64,000 nucleotides of DNA from Veillonella parvula. Lineage in GTDB: Bacteria > Bacillota > Negativicutes > Veillonellales > Veillonellaceae. The stretch is from positions 124,001 to 188,000 of the forward strand of contig NZ_LR778174.1 in assembly GCF_902810435.1 (NCBI RefSeq), read 5' to 3'. Made by a program: the position numbers and the translations under genes. The notes beneath the pieces were generated by a model. The model ran no database searches. It saw only the letters and a list, made by a program, of their open reading frames with translations, and was not told where the DNA came from. The first letter of the stretch is position 1. Every line of letters begins with the position of its first letter. Of this stretch, positions 1-8,414 are shown piece after piece.

Positions 1-795
1 TGGAAATTTGCTCCTAAGTGGACTGTAACACCTGGTATCCGCGTTGACCATCATTCCTCCTTCGGTACGCATACATCTCCATCCATCAGTCTCGGCTATG
101 ATGTAAATGAGAAGACAAATGTGTATGCTGCGTATAAAGAGTACTTCTTGGCACCTACACCGTACCAATTATTTGATGGCTTCAATGGCAACCGCAACTT
201 GAAACCTGAAACAGGTCATGAATTTGATTTAGGTGTACACCACAAATTCGGTAAAACATGGAATAGTAATCTTAGCTTCTTCAGCCGTAGTACGAAGGAT
301 AAAATCGGTTGGGTTATGACTGATCCAGCAAACTTTACAGGTCAATATCGCAATTTTGACACTGAAAAAGCTCGAGGCATCAATGCTGATGTGCGCAAAC
401 AATTGACGAACCACTTGTCCGCACGCCTTGGCTATACGTATACTCATATTGATGCGACACCAACTCGCAAAGCAAATCGCGATGGGTATGTACCAAAACA
501 TGCTGTTAATGCAGGCCTTGATTACAACGATGCTAAATGGGATGCTCATTTGGATATCCGCGGTATCATCAACCGTCCTGGCCCTGCAGATAATGTATTC
601 CCTCGTAAAACGTACTGGTTGGCTGATATCAGCGCTAACTATCGGGTACGCGAAAATGTTACTATATTTGGTCGTATCAACAATATCTTTGATACATACT
701 ATGCAGAACAATCTAGCGTTCGTTGGGGCAACCCTGGTGACTGGTGGCCAGGTCAAGGTCGCAACTTCCGTCTAGGTGTAGAAGTGACTATCTAA
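1..795 (+). CDS. TonB-dependent receptor, C-terminal part (cut by window start)
   Basis: Open from the first base in frame 1 to a TAA at 793-795, so only the last 264 residues are seen. The sequence alternates short aromatic-rich strands typical of an outer-membrane beta barrel: SISLGYDVNEKTNVYAAY, a long loop, then RIVNNIFDTYY-like strands close to the end (GRINNIFDTYYAEQ) and a terminal strand FRLGVEVTI. The GRINNIFD block followed by a last amphipathic strand is characteristic of TonB-dependent siderophore, haem or vitamin receptors. The plug domain and TonB box lie outside the window, so the substrate cannot be named. A terminator follows at 922, so this is the last gene of its unit. Confidence 0.9.
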   Translation, partial: WKFAPKWTVTPGIRVDHHSSFGTHTSPSISLGYDVNEKTNVYAAYKEYFLAPTPYQLFDGFNGNRNLKPETGHEFDLGVHHKFGKTWNSNLSFFSRSTKDKIGWVMTDPANFTGQYRNFDTEKARGINADVRKQLTNHLSARLGYTYTHIDATPTRKANRDGYVPKHAVNAGLDYNDAKWDAHLDIRGIINRPGPADNVFPRKTYWLADISANYRVRENVTIFGRINNIFDTYYAEQSSVRWGNPGDWWPGQGRNFRLGVEVTI

Positions 796-1231
796 TGGGT
801 ATAACTACTACAATGGCTAATAGATGCAACTACTGCAATGGTTCGATTATAAAGCTATACTAATAATTGACAATTACATCATAGTTATTTGTATAGTTTC
901 AAAATGTAATCTATATCATGGTGAAAGAGCCTCTCATGGGGCTCTTTCATTTTTATTATAGTTTTTGATGGTATATTGAGACCGCACTAAGCACCATGAG
1001 AGTTATTTTCAATAACCGATAAATTGGGTATAGGTAAATAAGTATATGTTATAAAACTATAGATTTTCTATAGTAAAAGCTCTATAATATTATGTATCTA
1101 TCTATAGGTATTCATAGTTTATGTTTTGTGATGTAAACGTATATTTGCTTGTATAGTAAATGTTTTGTTACTTTCACAGTTATCAAAACCTTTCCATGGA
1201 GAAGGTTGATTTTTAGAGGAGTTGGATCGAA
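796..1231. other. Intergenic region, receptor to aminotransferase
   Basis: 436 bases without a credible gene. It holds the receptor terminator at 922-955, a small palindrome GTTATTTTCAATAAC near 1003, very A+T-rich DNA and a CTTTCAC heptamer at 1171-1177 (see the heptamer finding). An AGGAG sits just before the 1232 start. No promoter could be placed with confidence. Confidence 0.6.
922..955 (+). terminator. Intrinsic terminator of the TonB receptor gene
   Basis: GAAAGAGCC (923-931) pairs with GGCTCTTTC (940-948) across an 8-base loop and is followed by ATTTTTATT. It starts with a GTGAAAG heptamer at 921-927. Confidence 0.85.
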
Positions 1232-2554
1232 ATGAAACAACCAGAATTATCGCCGTATATGATGGCTCGCAAGCCGTCTGGCATTCGCCTAGGACAAATT
1301 AAATTCTTGGAACGTAAGAACCCACCTATCTTGGTGAATGGTTCTATTGGCAATGTAATGCGTCCTATGCATCCCGCCATGCAGCGTAGGTTGTTTGATT
1401 TGGGTGGTGTCAATAGCCCGTTCCACAATGGTATTGTGCCATATGTGCCAACTACGGGCACTGATGAGTGTCGTGAAGCGTTTTTACACATTTTGCGCAG
1501 TCAAGGTTTTGATACGACAGGTCTTGATGTACTCGTGACAGACGGTGCATCAATGGCGATGGAAATTATCATGCTTGGCGTATGTGGTGGTGCAGGCGAA
1601 GAGGAACGTCCTCTCTTGATGTTCAATCCTTCTTATACAAATTATGATGCAGTAGGTCTTCGCATAGGCCGTAAAACAGTAACAGTAGAACGGGAGCTCA
1701 ATGAAAATGGTGAGTTTGAATTGCCATCCGTAGAGACTGTAGAGAAGCGCATTATCGACACCAAACCTGGTGCGTTGCTCATCATTCCTTATGACAATCC
1801 GACTGGTCAATTATTTAGCAAGGAAACGCTTATTGAATATACTAAATTGTGCGTTAAACATAATTTATGGATTATCTCTGACGAAGCGTACCGTGAATTG
1901 GCTTATGAAAAGGGAAAAGAAACATCCAGCATTTGGGCCTTAACCGATAAAGATGTGCCTGGCATCGAAGGTCGCCGTATTAGCCTTGAAACGGCCAGTA
2001 AGGTTTGGAATGCGTGTGGGCTTCGCATTGGAGCCATCATTACGGATAATAAATTATGCTATGAAAAATCTGTTGCGGAATATACGGCAAACCTTAGCGC
2101 TAACACCTTGGGACAATATATCTTTGGCGCATTGAAGCATGAGTCCTATGCGCAGTTGCACAATTGGTATGAGCAACAACGCGACTACTATCGTCAAATG
2201 ATCTTTGAACTCCACAAAGGCTTTAAAGAGGTAGAACCAGACTTCATCGTATCCCGTCCTGAAGCATCTATTTACTTTGTAATCGACGTGAGAAAGGTGG
2301 CAAAACCTGGCTTTGATGGCGTGGAATTTGCTTCCTGGTGTGCTGAACACGGTGCGGTAAGCCTTGATGATGGTAAGGAATATACACTCCTCATGGCGCC
2401 GCTCAATGGTTTCTATAGCGGTAAAAATGGTGATAATAACCCTGGTAAAACACAATTGCGCGTGTCCTTCTGTGAAAATCCAGAACTATTGCGCTTGGCT
2501 CCTGAATTATTATCTAAACTATTCAGAGCTTACGAAGCACAACGAAATGTATAA
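1232..2554 (+). CDS. Pyridoxal-phosphate aminotransferase, class I/II
   Basis: A 440-residue fold-type-I PLP enzyme. Visible landmarks are DNPTG (188-192), the PLP-binding SDEAY (216-220), and the Schiff-base lysine in ETASK (K257) followed eight residues on by R265 in GLRIGA, the usual S-x-x-K-x(7)-R-x-G layout. This places it among aspartate/aromatic-type aminotransferases acting in the cytoplasm; the amino donor is not evident. Start at 1232 is supported by AGGAG about 12 bases upstream. It is a single-gene unit with its own terminator at 2559. The adjacent ArsR regulator reads the other way and its target is unknown. The assignment to class I/II is firm, the substrate is not. Confidence 0.85.
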   Translation: MKQPELSPYMMARKPSGIRLGQIKFLERKNPPILVNGSIGNVMRPMHPAMQRRLFDLGGVNSPFHNGIVPYVPTTGTDECREAFLHILRSQGFDTTGLDVLVTDGASMAMEIIMLGVCGGAGEEERPLLMFNPSYTNYDAVGLRIGRKTVTVERELNENGEFELPSVETVEKRIIDTKPGALLIIPYDNPTGQLFSKETLIEYTKLCVKHNLWIISDEAYRELAYEKGKETSSIWALTDKDVPGIEGRRISLETASKVWNACGLRIGAIITDNKLCYEKSVAEYTANLSANTLGQYIFGALKHESYAQLHNWYEQQRDYYRQMIFELHKGFKEVEPDFIVSRPEASIYFVIDVRKVAKPGFDGVEFASWCAEHGAVSLDDGKEYTLLMAPLNGFYSGKNGDNNPGKTQLRVSFCENPELLRLAPELLSKLFRAYEAQRNV

Positions 2555-2558
2555 ACGT

Positions 2559-2596
2559 AAAGAGTGCCATTCCCAAAGGGAAGGCACTCTTTTTGC
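2559..2596 (+). terminator. Intrinsic terminator after the aminotransferase
   Basis: AGAGTGCC-AT-TCCC pairs with GGGA-A-GGCACTCT, followed by TTTTTGC. Confidence 0.9.
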
Positions 2597-2652
2597 ATTG
2601 TAAGTTATCATCATGAGTCATATAGATACTATGTATGGTATAGTATTACATA

Positions 2653-2695
2653 AAAAAGAGCTATAATATTCAAAATTATAGCTCTTTTCGTTTTT
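2653..2695. terminator. Bidirectional terminator
   Basis: A hairpin AAAAGAGCTATAAT / ATTATAGCTCTTTT flanked by A-rich sequence on the left and CGTTTTT on the right, so it can stop transcription from either side. It serves the minus-strand regulator that ends at 2725. Confidence 0.85.
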
Positions 2696-2724
2696 CCCTA
2701 GATATGGTAAGTAGGGAAGGGCTT

Positions 2725-3186
2725 TTATTTACTTTCTTCATCATGATGCGGTCCCTTAGTACGTATTTCGACTGCCAGTTGCTCGCTAGGTATGGAGCGT
2801 TCCTCAGTTGCTGGATATGAAGTGTCTTCTAAGATAACCGTTTCTAATAATTTGTCAATTTCATCAGACTGGATGGATACTTCTTTGTTGTACCATTCGC
2901 CAAATTCGTGAATAACCTCTTCGTTGCGACGAAAATAGGTATATTGGTCGATTTTACGCGATTCTACAAGTTCAGCATTTTCTAAAATGCTCATAAATGT
3001 AGAAATAGAAGATTGCGATACACCGCAGCGCTTTTGTATACTCTTAACGCTTACACTATATGGAAAGTCGATAAGCGTATTAGCGTGTACTTGTACACCG
3101 AATTCTTTCTCTGGGTGTTTTAGCCACAATATAATATCTAACCGATGCGGATTTGATAATGCTTTCAAGATTTTTAACGGGTCCAT
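2725..3186 (-). CDS. ArsR-family winged-helix regulator
   Basis: 153 residues. The N-terminus (PLKILKALSNPHRLDIILWL, 3-22) is the classic first helix pair of ArsR repressors, and QKRCGVSQSSISTFMSILENAELVESRK (about 50-77) is the recognition helix and start of the wing. No CxC metal site is seen in the helix, so it may not sense metals. The last 50 residues are an acidic tail with HHDEE at the end, longer than a minimal ArsR protein. An AGGAGG-type site precedes the start on the minus strand. It is divergent from the fixC operon and shares a 388-base intergenic region with it, which makes that operon a possible target; this is inference. Confidence 0.8.
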   Translation of the reverse strand: MDPLKILKALSNPHRLDIILWLKHPEKEFGVQVHANTLIDFPYSVSVKSIQKRCGVSQSSISTFMSILENAELVESRKIDQYTYFRRNEEVIHEFGEWYNKEVSIQSDEIDKLLETVILEDTSYPATEERSIPSEQLAVEIRTKGPHHDEESK

Positions 3187-3574
3187 AGGGCCTCCTCTTA
3201 ATTAAAAAATAATGAGTTCCCAACCTTGACCGTGGACTTGCATTATGCGGTCGTATTATACGCGTCTTGCTCCGTATAGGGTTTTTGCTACTTTTATCAT
3301 ACGCTACTTTCACCGTGAAAGCTAGACTTACTTATAAATTTCACGAATTGATGAATTTTATTGCACTCATCTAGAACGGAAAGTATACATTAGTATTAAT
3401 ATATAATGAGTATATATACAACCTGTAGAGACTTTTATAATATATTTCTGAAAAATATAGAATATATTCATCTTTCTGTGATAATTTTTAAAGGTATTTT
3501 GGTTCTAAATAGAGAAATATATATACTATATGAACTTATGTAAGTCTAAGCTTTCATTTAAAGGAGCTGAGTAT
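3187..3574. other. Divergent control region, arsR-like gene / fixC
   Basis: 388 bases separating two divergent units, so it must hold both promoters. It is strongly A+T rich with several TATATA tracts, none paired with a convincing -35. The one clear structure is the 15-bp palindrome at 3307-3321. Confidence 0.5.
3307..3321. repeat. Perfect palindrome made of two facing GTGAAAG heptamers
   Basis: CTTTCAC (3307-3313), C, GTGAAAG (3315-3321). The same heptamer is over-represented through the whole window. Here two copies face each other, giving an operator-like 7-1-7 palindrome between divergent genes. Confidence 0.6.
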
Positions 3575-4882
3575 ATGGCAATTGATCGCAATGAAACATT
3601 TGATGTTATCGTTGTTGGCGCAGGGCCAGCGGGTTCTGCGGCAGCATTACGCTTAGCGGAGCAGAGGGTAAAAGTTTTACTTATCGAACGTGGAACCGCA
3701 CCAGGTGCTAAAAATATGATGGGTGGACGCATCTATACACATTCTTTGGAGCGTCTTGTACCGGACTTTAGAGACCGTGCGCCGTTGGAACGAAAGGTAA
3801 CAAAAGAGCGCATTTCTATAGGCACAGGTAATGAAATGACTACCATCGAGTATAGTTACGAAGATGGTGAACCTAATGAAGAATCCTACGTAGTATTGCG
3901 TGCTAAATTTGATAAATGGCTAGCAGAAGAGGCAGAGAAAAAAGGGGCTCTCCTCGTATCTAATGTACAGGTAACAGAGCTTATTACCGAAGGTGAAGGT
4001 AAACATCGCCGCGTAATAGGGGTTCGCTGTCACGATGACGAAGTATATGCAAAATTAGTTGTCATCGCAGAAGGTTCTAATACATTATTATTGGAACAGG
4101 CTGGTCTTACAGGCCCTACAGATCCAAAAACAATGGCTGTAGGGGTAAAAGAGGTATATAAACTCAAAAAAGAGGATCTTGAAAATCGCCTTATGCTATC
4201 TGGCGATGAGGGGATGGCGTGGCTTACATTGGGCGATATGACCGATGGCCTATTAGGTGGTGGCTTTATTTATACGAATAAAGACAGCCTTTCCGTAGGT
4301 ATGGTTGTAGGCCTTGAAGATATCGGCAAAGCTACTAAATCGGTAGATGATATGCTGTTAGCTTTCACAAACCATCCAAGAATCGCACCACTATTAAAAA
4401 ATGGTCAATTGAAGGAACATAGTGCGCATCTCGTGCCAGAAGGCGGATTTAAAGCATTGCCTAAGTTGGGTGGTAATGGGTATGTTATCGTCGGTGATGC
4501 AGCGCGCATGTGTATGAACTTGGGGTATACCATTCGTGGGATGGACCTCGCCATCGAATCTGGCATGTGTGCAGCCGATGCAGTTAATGTAGCCTTGCGC
4601 GATGAGAACATGGAGCGCGTTGCTAAATTGTATGAACGTCAAATCAAGAATTCTTGGCTATATAAGGACATGAAACTTTATAAAAATATGCCTGCCTTCC
4701 TCGCATCCAACCCTCGTATATTCAAAGAGTATCCAGCTCTTGTGAATAATGTGATGCGCGATGTATTCACTGTAAACGGTGATGGGGCAGTGCCAATGAT
4801 GAAAAAAATGATGAGTAGTGTAAGTGATGTAGGTTTAGTTACCTTGATTCGTGATGCTTGGAAAGGGGTGCGTTCCCTATGA
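3575..4882 (+). CDS. fixC: FixC-type FAD-dependent oxidoreductase (ETF:quinone oxidoreductase family)
   Basis: 435 residues from the ATG at 3575, chosen because AAAGGAG lies nine bases upstream; an in-frame ATG at 3530 has no ribosome-binding site. GAGPAG (15-20) is the Rossmann FAD/NAD motif, and VIVGDAARMCMNLGYTIRGMDLAIESG (from about 305) is the second FAD-contact segment of the geranylgeranyl-reductase/FixC group. It overlaps fixX by ATGA. In FixABCX complexes this flavoprotein takes electrons from the ETF and passes them to quinone, while the ETF bifurcates NADH electrons towards ferredoxin or flavodoxin. The gene order here is C-X-A-B. The family is clear; the physiological direction of electron flow is inference. 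Confidence 0.9.
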   Translation: MAIDRNETFDVIVVGAGPAGSAAALRLAEQRVKVLLIERGTAPGAKNMMGGRIYTHSLERLVPDFRDRAPLERKVTKERISIGTGNEMTTIEYSYEDGEPNEESYVVLRAKFDKWLAEEAEKKGALLVSNVQVTELITEGEGKHRRVIGVRCHDDEVYAKLVVIAEGSNTLLLEQAGLTGPTDPKTMAVGVKEVYKLKKEDLENRLMLSGDEGMAWLTLGDMTDGLLGGGFIYTNKDSLSVGMVVGLEDIGKATKSVDDMLLAFTNHPRIAPLLKNGQLKEHSAHLVPEGGFKALPKLGGNGYVIVGDAARMCMNLGYTIRGMDLAIESGMCAADAVNVALRDENMERVAKLYERQIKNSWLYKDMKLYKNMPAFLASNPRIFKEYPALVNNVMRDVFTVNGDGAVPMMKKMMSSVSDVGLVTLIRDAWKGVRSL

Positions 4883-5157
4883 AATTAGAAGAGCGCTTGG
4901 GCGCCAATAAATACTATGTAGATGAAACGTCTCCTCATATCATTGTGGATGGCGCTGGCTTTGGTCTGGAAGAGAAAATGAAACTCGTAAATGGCTGTCC
5001 TGCTGGTTTATATACATTACAAGAGAATGGCGATTTAGCATTTGATTTCGCAGGTTGCCTTGAATGCGGTACCTGCCGTGTTCTCTGTGGCAAAACCATC
5101 GTAAAAACTTGGAAATATCCGCGTAACGCTAAGGGCGTAGAATTTAGACAGGGGTGA
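4879..5157 (+). CDS. fixX: FixX-type 4Fe-4S ferredoxin-like protein
   Basis: 92 residues starting in the ATGA overlap with fixC, with GAAAGGGG upstream; this start is preferred over an upstream in-frame ATG inside fixC. A cysteine at NGCPAG and the cluster GCLECGTCRVLCG give the C-x-x-C-x-x-C-x(3)-C pattern of an iron-sulphur cluster. FixX sits between FixC and the quinone pool as a small electron carrier. Its length is normal for the family. Confidence 0.9.
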   Translation: MKLEERLGANKYYVDETSPHIIVDGAGFGLEEKMKLVNGCPAGLYTLQENGDLAFDFAGCLECGTCRVLCGKTIVKTWKYPRNAKGVEFRQG

Positions 5158-5161
5158 GTGT

Positions 5162-6151
5162 ATGGAGTTATTAGTATGTATCAAACAGGTTCCAGATACA
5201 TCTGAGATTAAGCTGGATCCAGAAACGAATAATCTCATCCGCACAGGTCTGCCTAGTATTGTAAACCCTTATGATATGCATGCGTTAGAGGCAGCTCTTG
5301 TGGTAAAAGATCAATATGAAGATAGCCGTGTAACCGTTGTTACTATGGGTCCTCCACAAGCCGAGACGGCACTGCGCGAGTGTTTATCCCTCGGTGCAGA
5401 TGATGCGGTGCTCATTACAGACCGTGCTTTTGGCGGCGCAGATACATTGGCGACAAGCTATACAATTGCCTCTGCCATTCGTCATATTCAACGTACCATG
5501 AATCGCGAGTTCCAAATCATTTTCTGCGGCAAGCAGGCTATCGATGGTGATACGGCTCAGGTAGGGCCTCAAATTGCGGAGGAACTAGGCATGGCGCAAG
5601 CTACCTATGCTTGTGAATTATCAGTAGATCAAGCAGCCCAAAAAGCGATTGTAAAACGAGAACATGAAAATGGTTACGAAATTGTGGAAGTTCCATTACC
5701 TCTATTGGTAACGGCTACGGCTGAACTCAATGAGCCTCGTCAACCCGGTCTTTGGAGCTCGATTTATGCCAAACGGTATACGATTACGCATATTACATTG
5801 CGAGATATGCCGCATATTGATGAAAGCCGTATTGGGCTCAATGGCTCTCCTACACGTGTGCGCAAGGTATACCAACCACCGCTTCGGGGCAAGGTAGAAA
5901 TGCTTTCATCCGTGGACGAAGGGGCTAAGAAAATTCTTGAATTGGCCTATAATATCAAGCCAGAAAAGTTTTCTCATCTATTAGTGCCCAGCGAAGAACT
6001 GGTTGAAGAGCCTGTAGATACCAATGATGAGGGCGTAGATGTAAAAGATCCTGTGCAGCGGGCTGCCTCTGTTGAAAGTGTATCCTCCAGTGAGTTTAAG
6101 GTTTTAGCAGCTGTTAAAGGTGAAGAAGGTTCCAAAGGAGGTGATCGATAA
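5162..6151 (+). CDS. etfB: Electron transfer flavoprotein beta subunit (FixA/EtfB)
   Basis: 329 residues; begins MELLVCIKQVPDTSEIKLD, the standard EtfB start, and carries GDTAQVGPQIAEELG (about 121-135), the EtfB nucleotide-binding signature. EtfB pairs with EtfA to hold FAD and a second nucleotide or FAD in bifurcating complexes. Usual EtfB length is about 260 residues; here roughly the last 65 residues are an acidic, serine-rich extension (VEEPVDTNDEGVD... to GGDR). It starts four bases after fixX and ends in a TAATG overlap with etfA, so translation is probably coupled. Confidence 0.92.
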   Translation: MELLVCIKQVPDTSEIKLDPETNNLIRTGLPSIVNPYDMHALEAALVVKDQYEDSRVTVVTMGPPQAETALRECLSLGADDAVLITDRAFGGADTLATSYTIASAIRHIQRTMNREFQIIFCGKQAIDGDTAQVGPQIAEELGMAQATYACELSVDQAAQKAIVKREHENGYEIVEVPLPLLVTATAELNEPRQPGLWSSIYAKRYTITHITLRDMPHIDESRIGLNGSPTRVRKVYQPPLRGKVEMLSSVDEGAKKILELAYNIKPEKFSHLLVPSEELVEEPVDTNDEGVDVKDPVQRAASVESVSSSEFKVLAAVKGEEGSKGGDR

Positions 6152-7152
6152 TGGGAGTGACAAATTTTGATGAATATAGAGACGTCTTTGTCGTAGCGGA
6201 TATCATCGATGACGTAGTGCATCCGGTTACGTACGAACTTATCGGTCAAGCTCGCCGTATTGCTAAGGAATTGGGTCAACTCGTTCAAGTTATGCTGCTT
6301 GGTGAGAATGTTCAATCCGAGGCGGAGGAACTTGTGGCACATGGTGCCGATATTGTTCACGTTTTTGAAAGCCCTCTTTTGAAATACTATACAACAGACG
6401 GCTATACAAAGGTTTTGACGGACTTCTTTGAAGATCATAAGCCTAATATTCTTTTGATTGGTGCAACAAATAATGGTCGTGACCTAGCACCTCGTATGTC
6501 TGGTCGCATGAAAAACGGCGTCGTAGCTGACTGTACCATTTTGACAGTAGATACTGAGGAAGGCCTTGTAGAATGGACACGCCCTGCCTTGGGGGGAAAT
6601 ATTTTAGCTGAAATTATTTCCCCAAATCATCGCCCACAAATGGGTTCTGTCCGTCCTAATGTATTTAAAAAGCCTGAACGCATTGCAGATAGTTGGGGAC
6701 GCATTCAAATTGAACCATTCGACCTTAAACCTGAAGATATTCGCATGAAGCGTCTTGACTTCATTCCGTTCAGCAAAGCTGGATACAACATTCAAGAAGC
6801 GGATATCATTGTGGCCGGTGGTCGTGGCATGGGGTCTAAAGAAAACTTTGATAAGCTTTACGAACTTGCCGATGCTATCGGCGGCGTTGTAGGTGCTACA
6901 CGTCCTCTCGTTGAAAAAGGTTGGATTGAATTGCCATACCAAGTAGGCCAAACAGGTAAAACTGTAAGCCCTAAACTATACTTGGCATTCGGTATCTCTG
7001 GGGCTATTCAACACGTGAGCGGTATCTCTGGTGCTGACACAATCGTGGCTATCAACAACGATCCAAATGCAGAAATTTTCCAACACGCTAACTATGGGAT
7101 AGTGGGGGATTGCATGGAAGTTTTAAATGATATGTTGGCGCATTTGAAATAA
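6151..7152 (+). CDS. etfA: Electron transfer flavoprotein alpha subunit (FixB/EtfA)
   Basis: 333 residues. The N-terminal domain resembles EtfB. The C-terminal half has the EtfA FAD site: VGATRPLVEKGW, then QVGQTGKTVSPKLYLAFGISGAIQH and ISGADTIVAINNDPNAEIF. AAAGGAGGTGAT precedes the ATG, which overlaps the etfB stop. It is the last gene of fixCX-etfBA; a strong hairpin with an unusual conserved loop follows at 7198. Confidence 0.93.
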   Translation: MGVTNFDEYRDVFVVADIIDDVVHPVTYELIGQARRIAKELGQLVQVMLLGENVQSEAEELVAHGADIVHVFESPLLKYYTTDGYTKVLTDFFEDHKPNILLIGATNNGRDLAPRMSGRMKNGVVADCTILTVDTEEGLVEWTRPALGGNILAEIISPNHRPQMGSVRPNVFKKPERIADSWGRIQIEPFDLKPEDIRMKRLDFIPFSKAGYNIQEADIIVAGGRGMGSKENFDKLYELADAIGGVVGATRPLVEKGWIELPYQVGQTGKTVSPKLYLAFGISGAIQHVSGISGADTIVAINNDPNAEIFQHANYGIVGDCMEVLNDMLAHLK

Positions 7153-7197
7153 AAGATGTGCATAAAGTGGCATTAGAATTGTAATACAATAAGGAAA

Positions 7198-7263
7198 GAG
7201 GATACCCTTCCCGAAAGCCTCCAAAGCGAGCTAAGTCGGTTTCAGAAAGGGTATCCTCTTTTT
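7198..7263 (+). ncRNA. Terminator-like hairpin with conserved 37-nt loop, copy 1
   Basis: A perfect 12-bp stem GAGGATACCCTT (7198-7209) / AAGGGTATCCTC (7247-7258), followed by TTTTT, encloses exactly 37 nt. Bases 7215-7243 of the loop are identical to a loop at 23459-23487, although the two stems are unrelated in sequence. A normal terminator has a short, non-conserved loop, so the loop itself is probably functional. In layout it recalls the 'skipping-rope' class of candidate structured RNAs, but membership is not established here. Confidence 0.65.
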
Positions 7264-7321
7264 ATTATCATATTCCTTAATCCATATGCCACTTTATGTG
7301 TTCTTTTAAATACCACCTGCG

Positions 7322-7452
7322 CCGACATATCATTTTAGAGAGAAGGGAAATGCGCCCAAGGCGGCTTCGAATAGGTATCCCTATTTGGCTTACTGCTGTT
7401 GTAGCGCTCAAGTATTAGCGTATTATAAACAAATGCTCCGACATATCATTTT
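7322..7452. repeat. Pair of 15-bp direct repeats
   Basis: CCGACATATCATTTT occurs at 7322-7336 and again at 7438-7452, both followed by a T or A-rich run. The second copy lies about 45 bases before the -10 element of the SDR gene. It could be a regulator site or a duplication remnant. Confidence 0.5.
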
Positions 7453-7495
7453 TATTAGTATAGGATGGTGGCTTAGAGTCCATTATATATTAAAG

Positions 7496-7504
7496 TGGTA
7501 TAAT
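7496..7504 (+). promoter_or_regulatory. Extended -10 promoter of the 7544 gene
   Basis: TGGTATAAT, a TGn-TATAAT extended -10, about 40 bases before the start codon. No convincing -35, as is common with extended -10 promoters. Confidence 0.5.
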
Positions 7505-7543
7505 TAGGGTATAGATATAGTTCGGATTGATAAGGAGGTTTTT

Positions 7544-8302
7544 ATGGCTCGTAATGTTTTTGTTACTGGTGCAACGTCTGGTATTGGTCTTTGTATTGCC
7601 GAGGCGTATGCAAAGTATGGTGATAATGTTTTGATTTCTGGACGTCGCTCTGAGGTGTTAGCTGAGGTACAGGCTCGTTTATCTAAGGAGTATGGCGTGC
7701 GCGTTGAGACTTTGGTTCTTGATGTGCGTAGTCGTGAGGATGTTGAAAGCAAGGTTTCAGCAGCAATTGAGGCTTTTGGTGGCGTTGATATCCTCGTAAA
7801 TAACGCAGGTCTTGCACAAGGTTTAGATCCTTTCCAAGATAGTACTGTCGATGATGCAGTGACTATGATCGATACGAATGTGAAAGGTCTTTTATATGTA
7901 ACAAAAGCTGTACTACCTTATATGATTGGTAAAAATGCAGGCCATATCGTGAATATGGGCTCTACGGCTGGTATTTACGCATATCCAGGTGGCGCTGTTT
8001 ACTGTGCTACAAAGGCGGCTGTTAAGATGTTGAGCGATGGTATTCGGATGGATACGATTGCTACAGATATTAAGGTCACAACTATTCAACCGGGCATTGT
8101 AGAGACTCCATTTAGTGAAGTTCGCTTTCACGGTGATGCGGAAAGAGCTAAAGCTGTCTATGCCGGCATTGATGCGATCCAACCTGAGGATGTGGCGGAT
8201 GTTGTACTATACGTAACAAACCAACCTAAACGCTTACAAATCTCTGATGTCACAATCATGGCTAACCAACAAGCAGCTGGGTTTATGGTGCATAAGAAAT
8301 AA
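7544..8302 (+). CDS. SDR-family NAD(P)-dependent oxidoreductase
   Basis: 252 residues, a classical short-chain dehydrogenase: cofactor motif TGATSGIG (8-15), NNAG (86-89) and the catalytic S140, Y153 and K157 (YCATK). Overall sequence, including the PGIVETPFSEVRFHGD segment, resembles YdfG-like 3-hydroxy acid/serine dehydrogenases. The substrate is not determinable from sequence. AAGGAGG precedes the start. The next SDR gene is 112 bases downstream and could be co-transcribed. Confidence 0.88.
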   Translation: MARNVFVTGATSGIGLCIAEAYAKYGDNVLISGRRSEVLAEVQARLSKEYGVRVETLVLDVRSREDVESKVSAAIEAFGGVDILVNNAGLAQGLDPFQDSTVDDAVTMIDTNVKGLLYVTKAVLPYMIGKNAGHIVNMGSTAGIYAYPGGAVYCATKAAVKMLSDGIRMDTIATDIKVTTIQPGIVETPFSEVRFHGDAERAKAVYAGIDAIQPEDVADVVLYVTNQPKRLQISDVTIMANQQAAGFMVHKK

Positions 8303-8414
8303 GACATCCTATGATTTAATGTGAAGCTGAGTAAAGGTCTCGTATGTTAACTAAGGAGGCAAAGCAAGTGCAATAAAGCCGGATACTCTTATTTATAAAG
8401 GAAAGGCATAAAAA

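Larger units (their letters stand above)
7153..7543. other. Structured intergenic region, etfA to SDR gene
   Basis: 391 bases with three nested inverted repeats around the 7198-7263 hairpin (outer arms CATAAAGTGGCAT 7161-7173 and its complement 7286-7298; middle arms 7190-7196 and 7273-7279), followed by a direct repeat and the promoter of the 7544 gene. No ORF of note. Confidence 0.7.

Noticed and set aside
229-756. Minus-strand open frame opposite the TonB receptor
   Set aside because: No family features, no ribosome-binding site; it is the antisense of a clear beta-barrel gene.
8353-8372. Possible tiny gene after AAGGAGG in the gap between the two SDR genes
   Set aside because: The GTG is followed by CAA and then TAA, so no peptide of any use is encoded.
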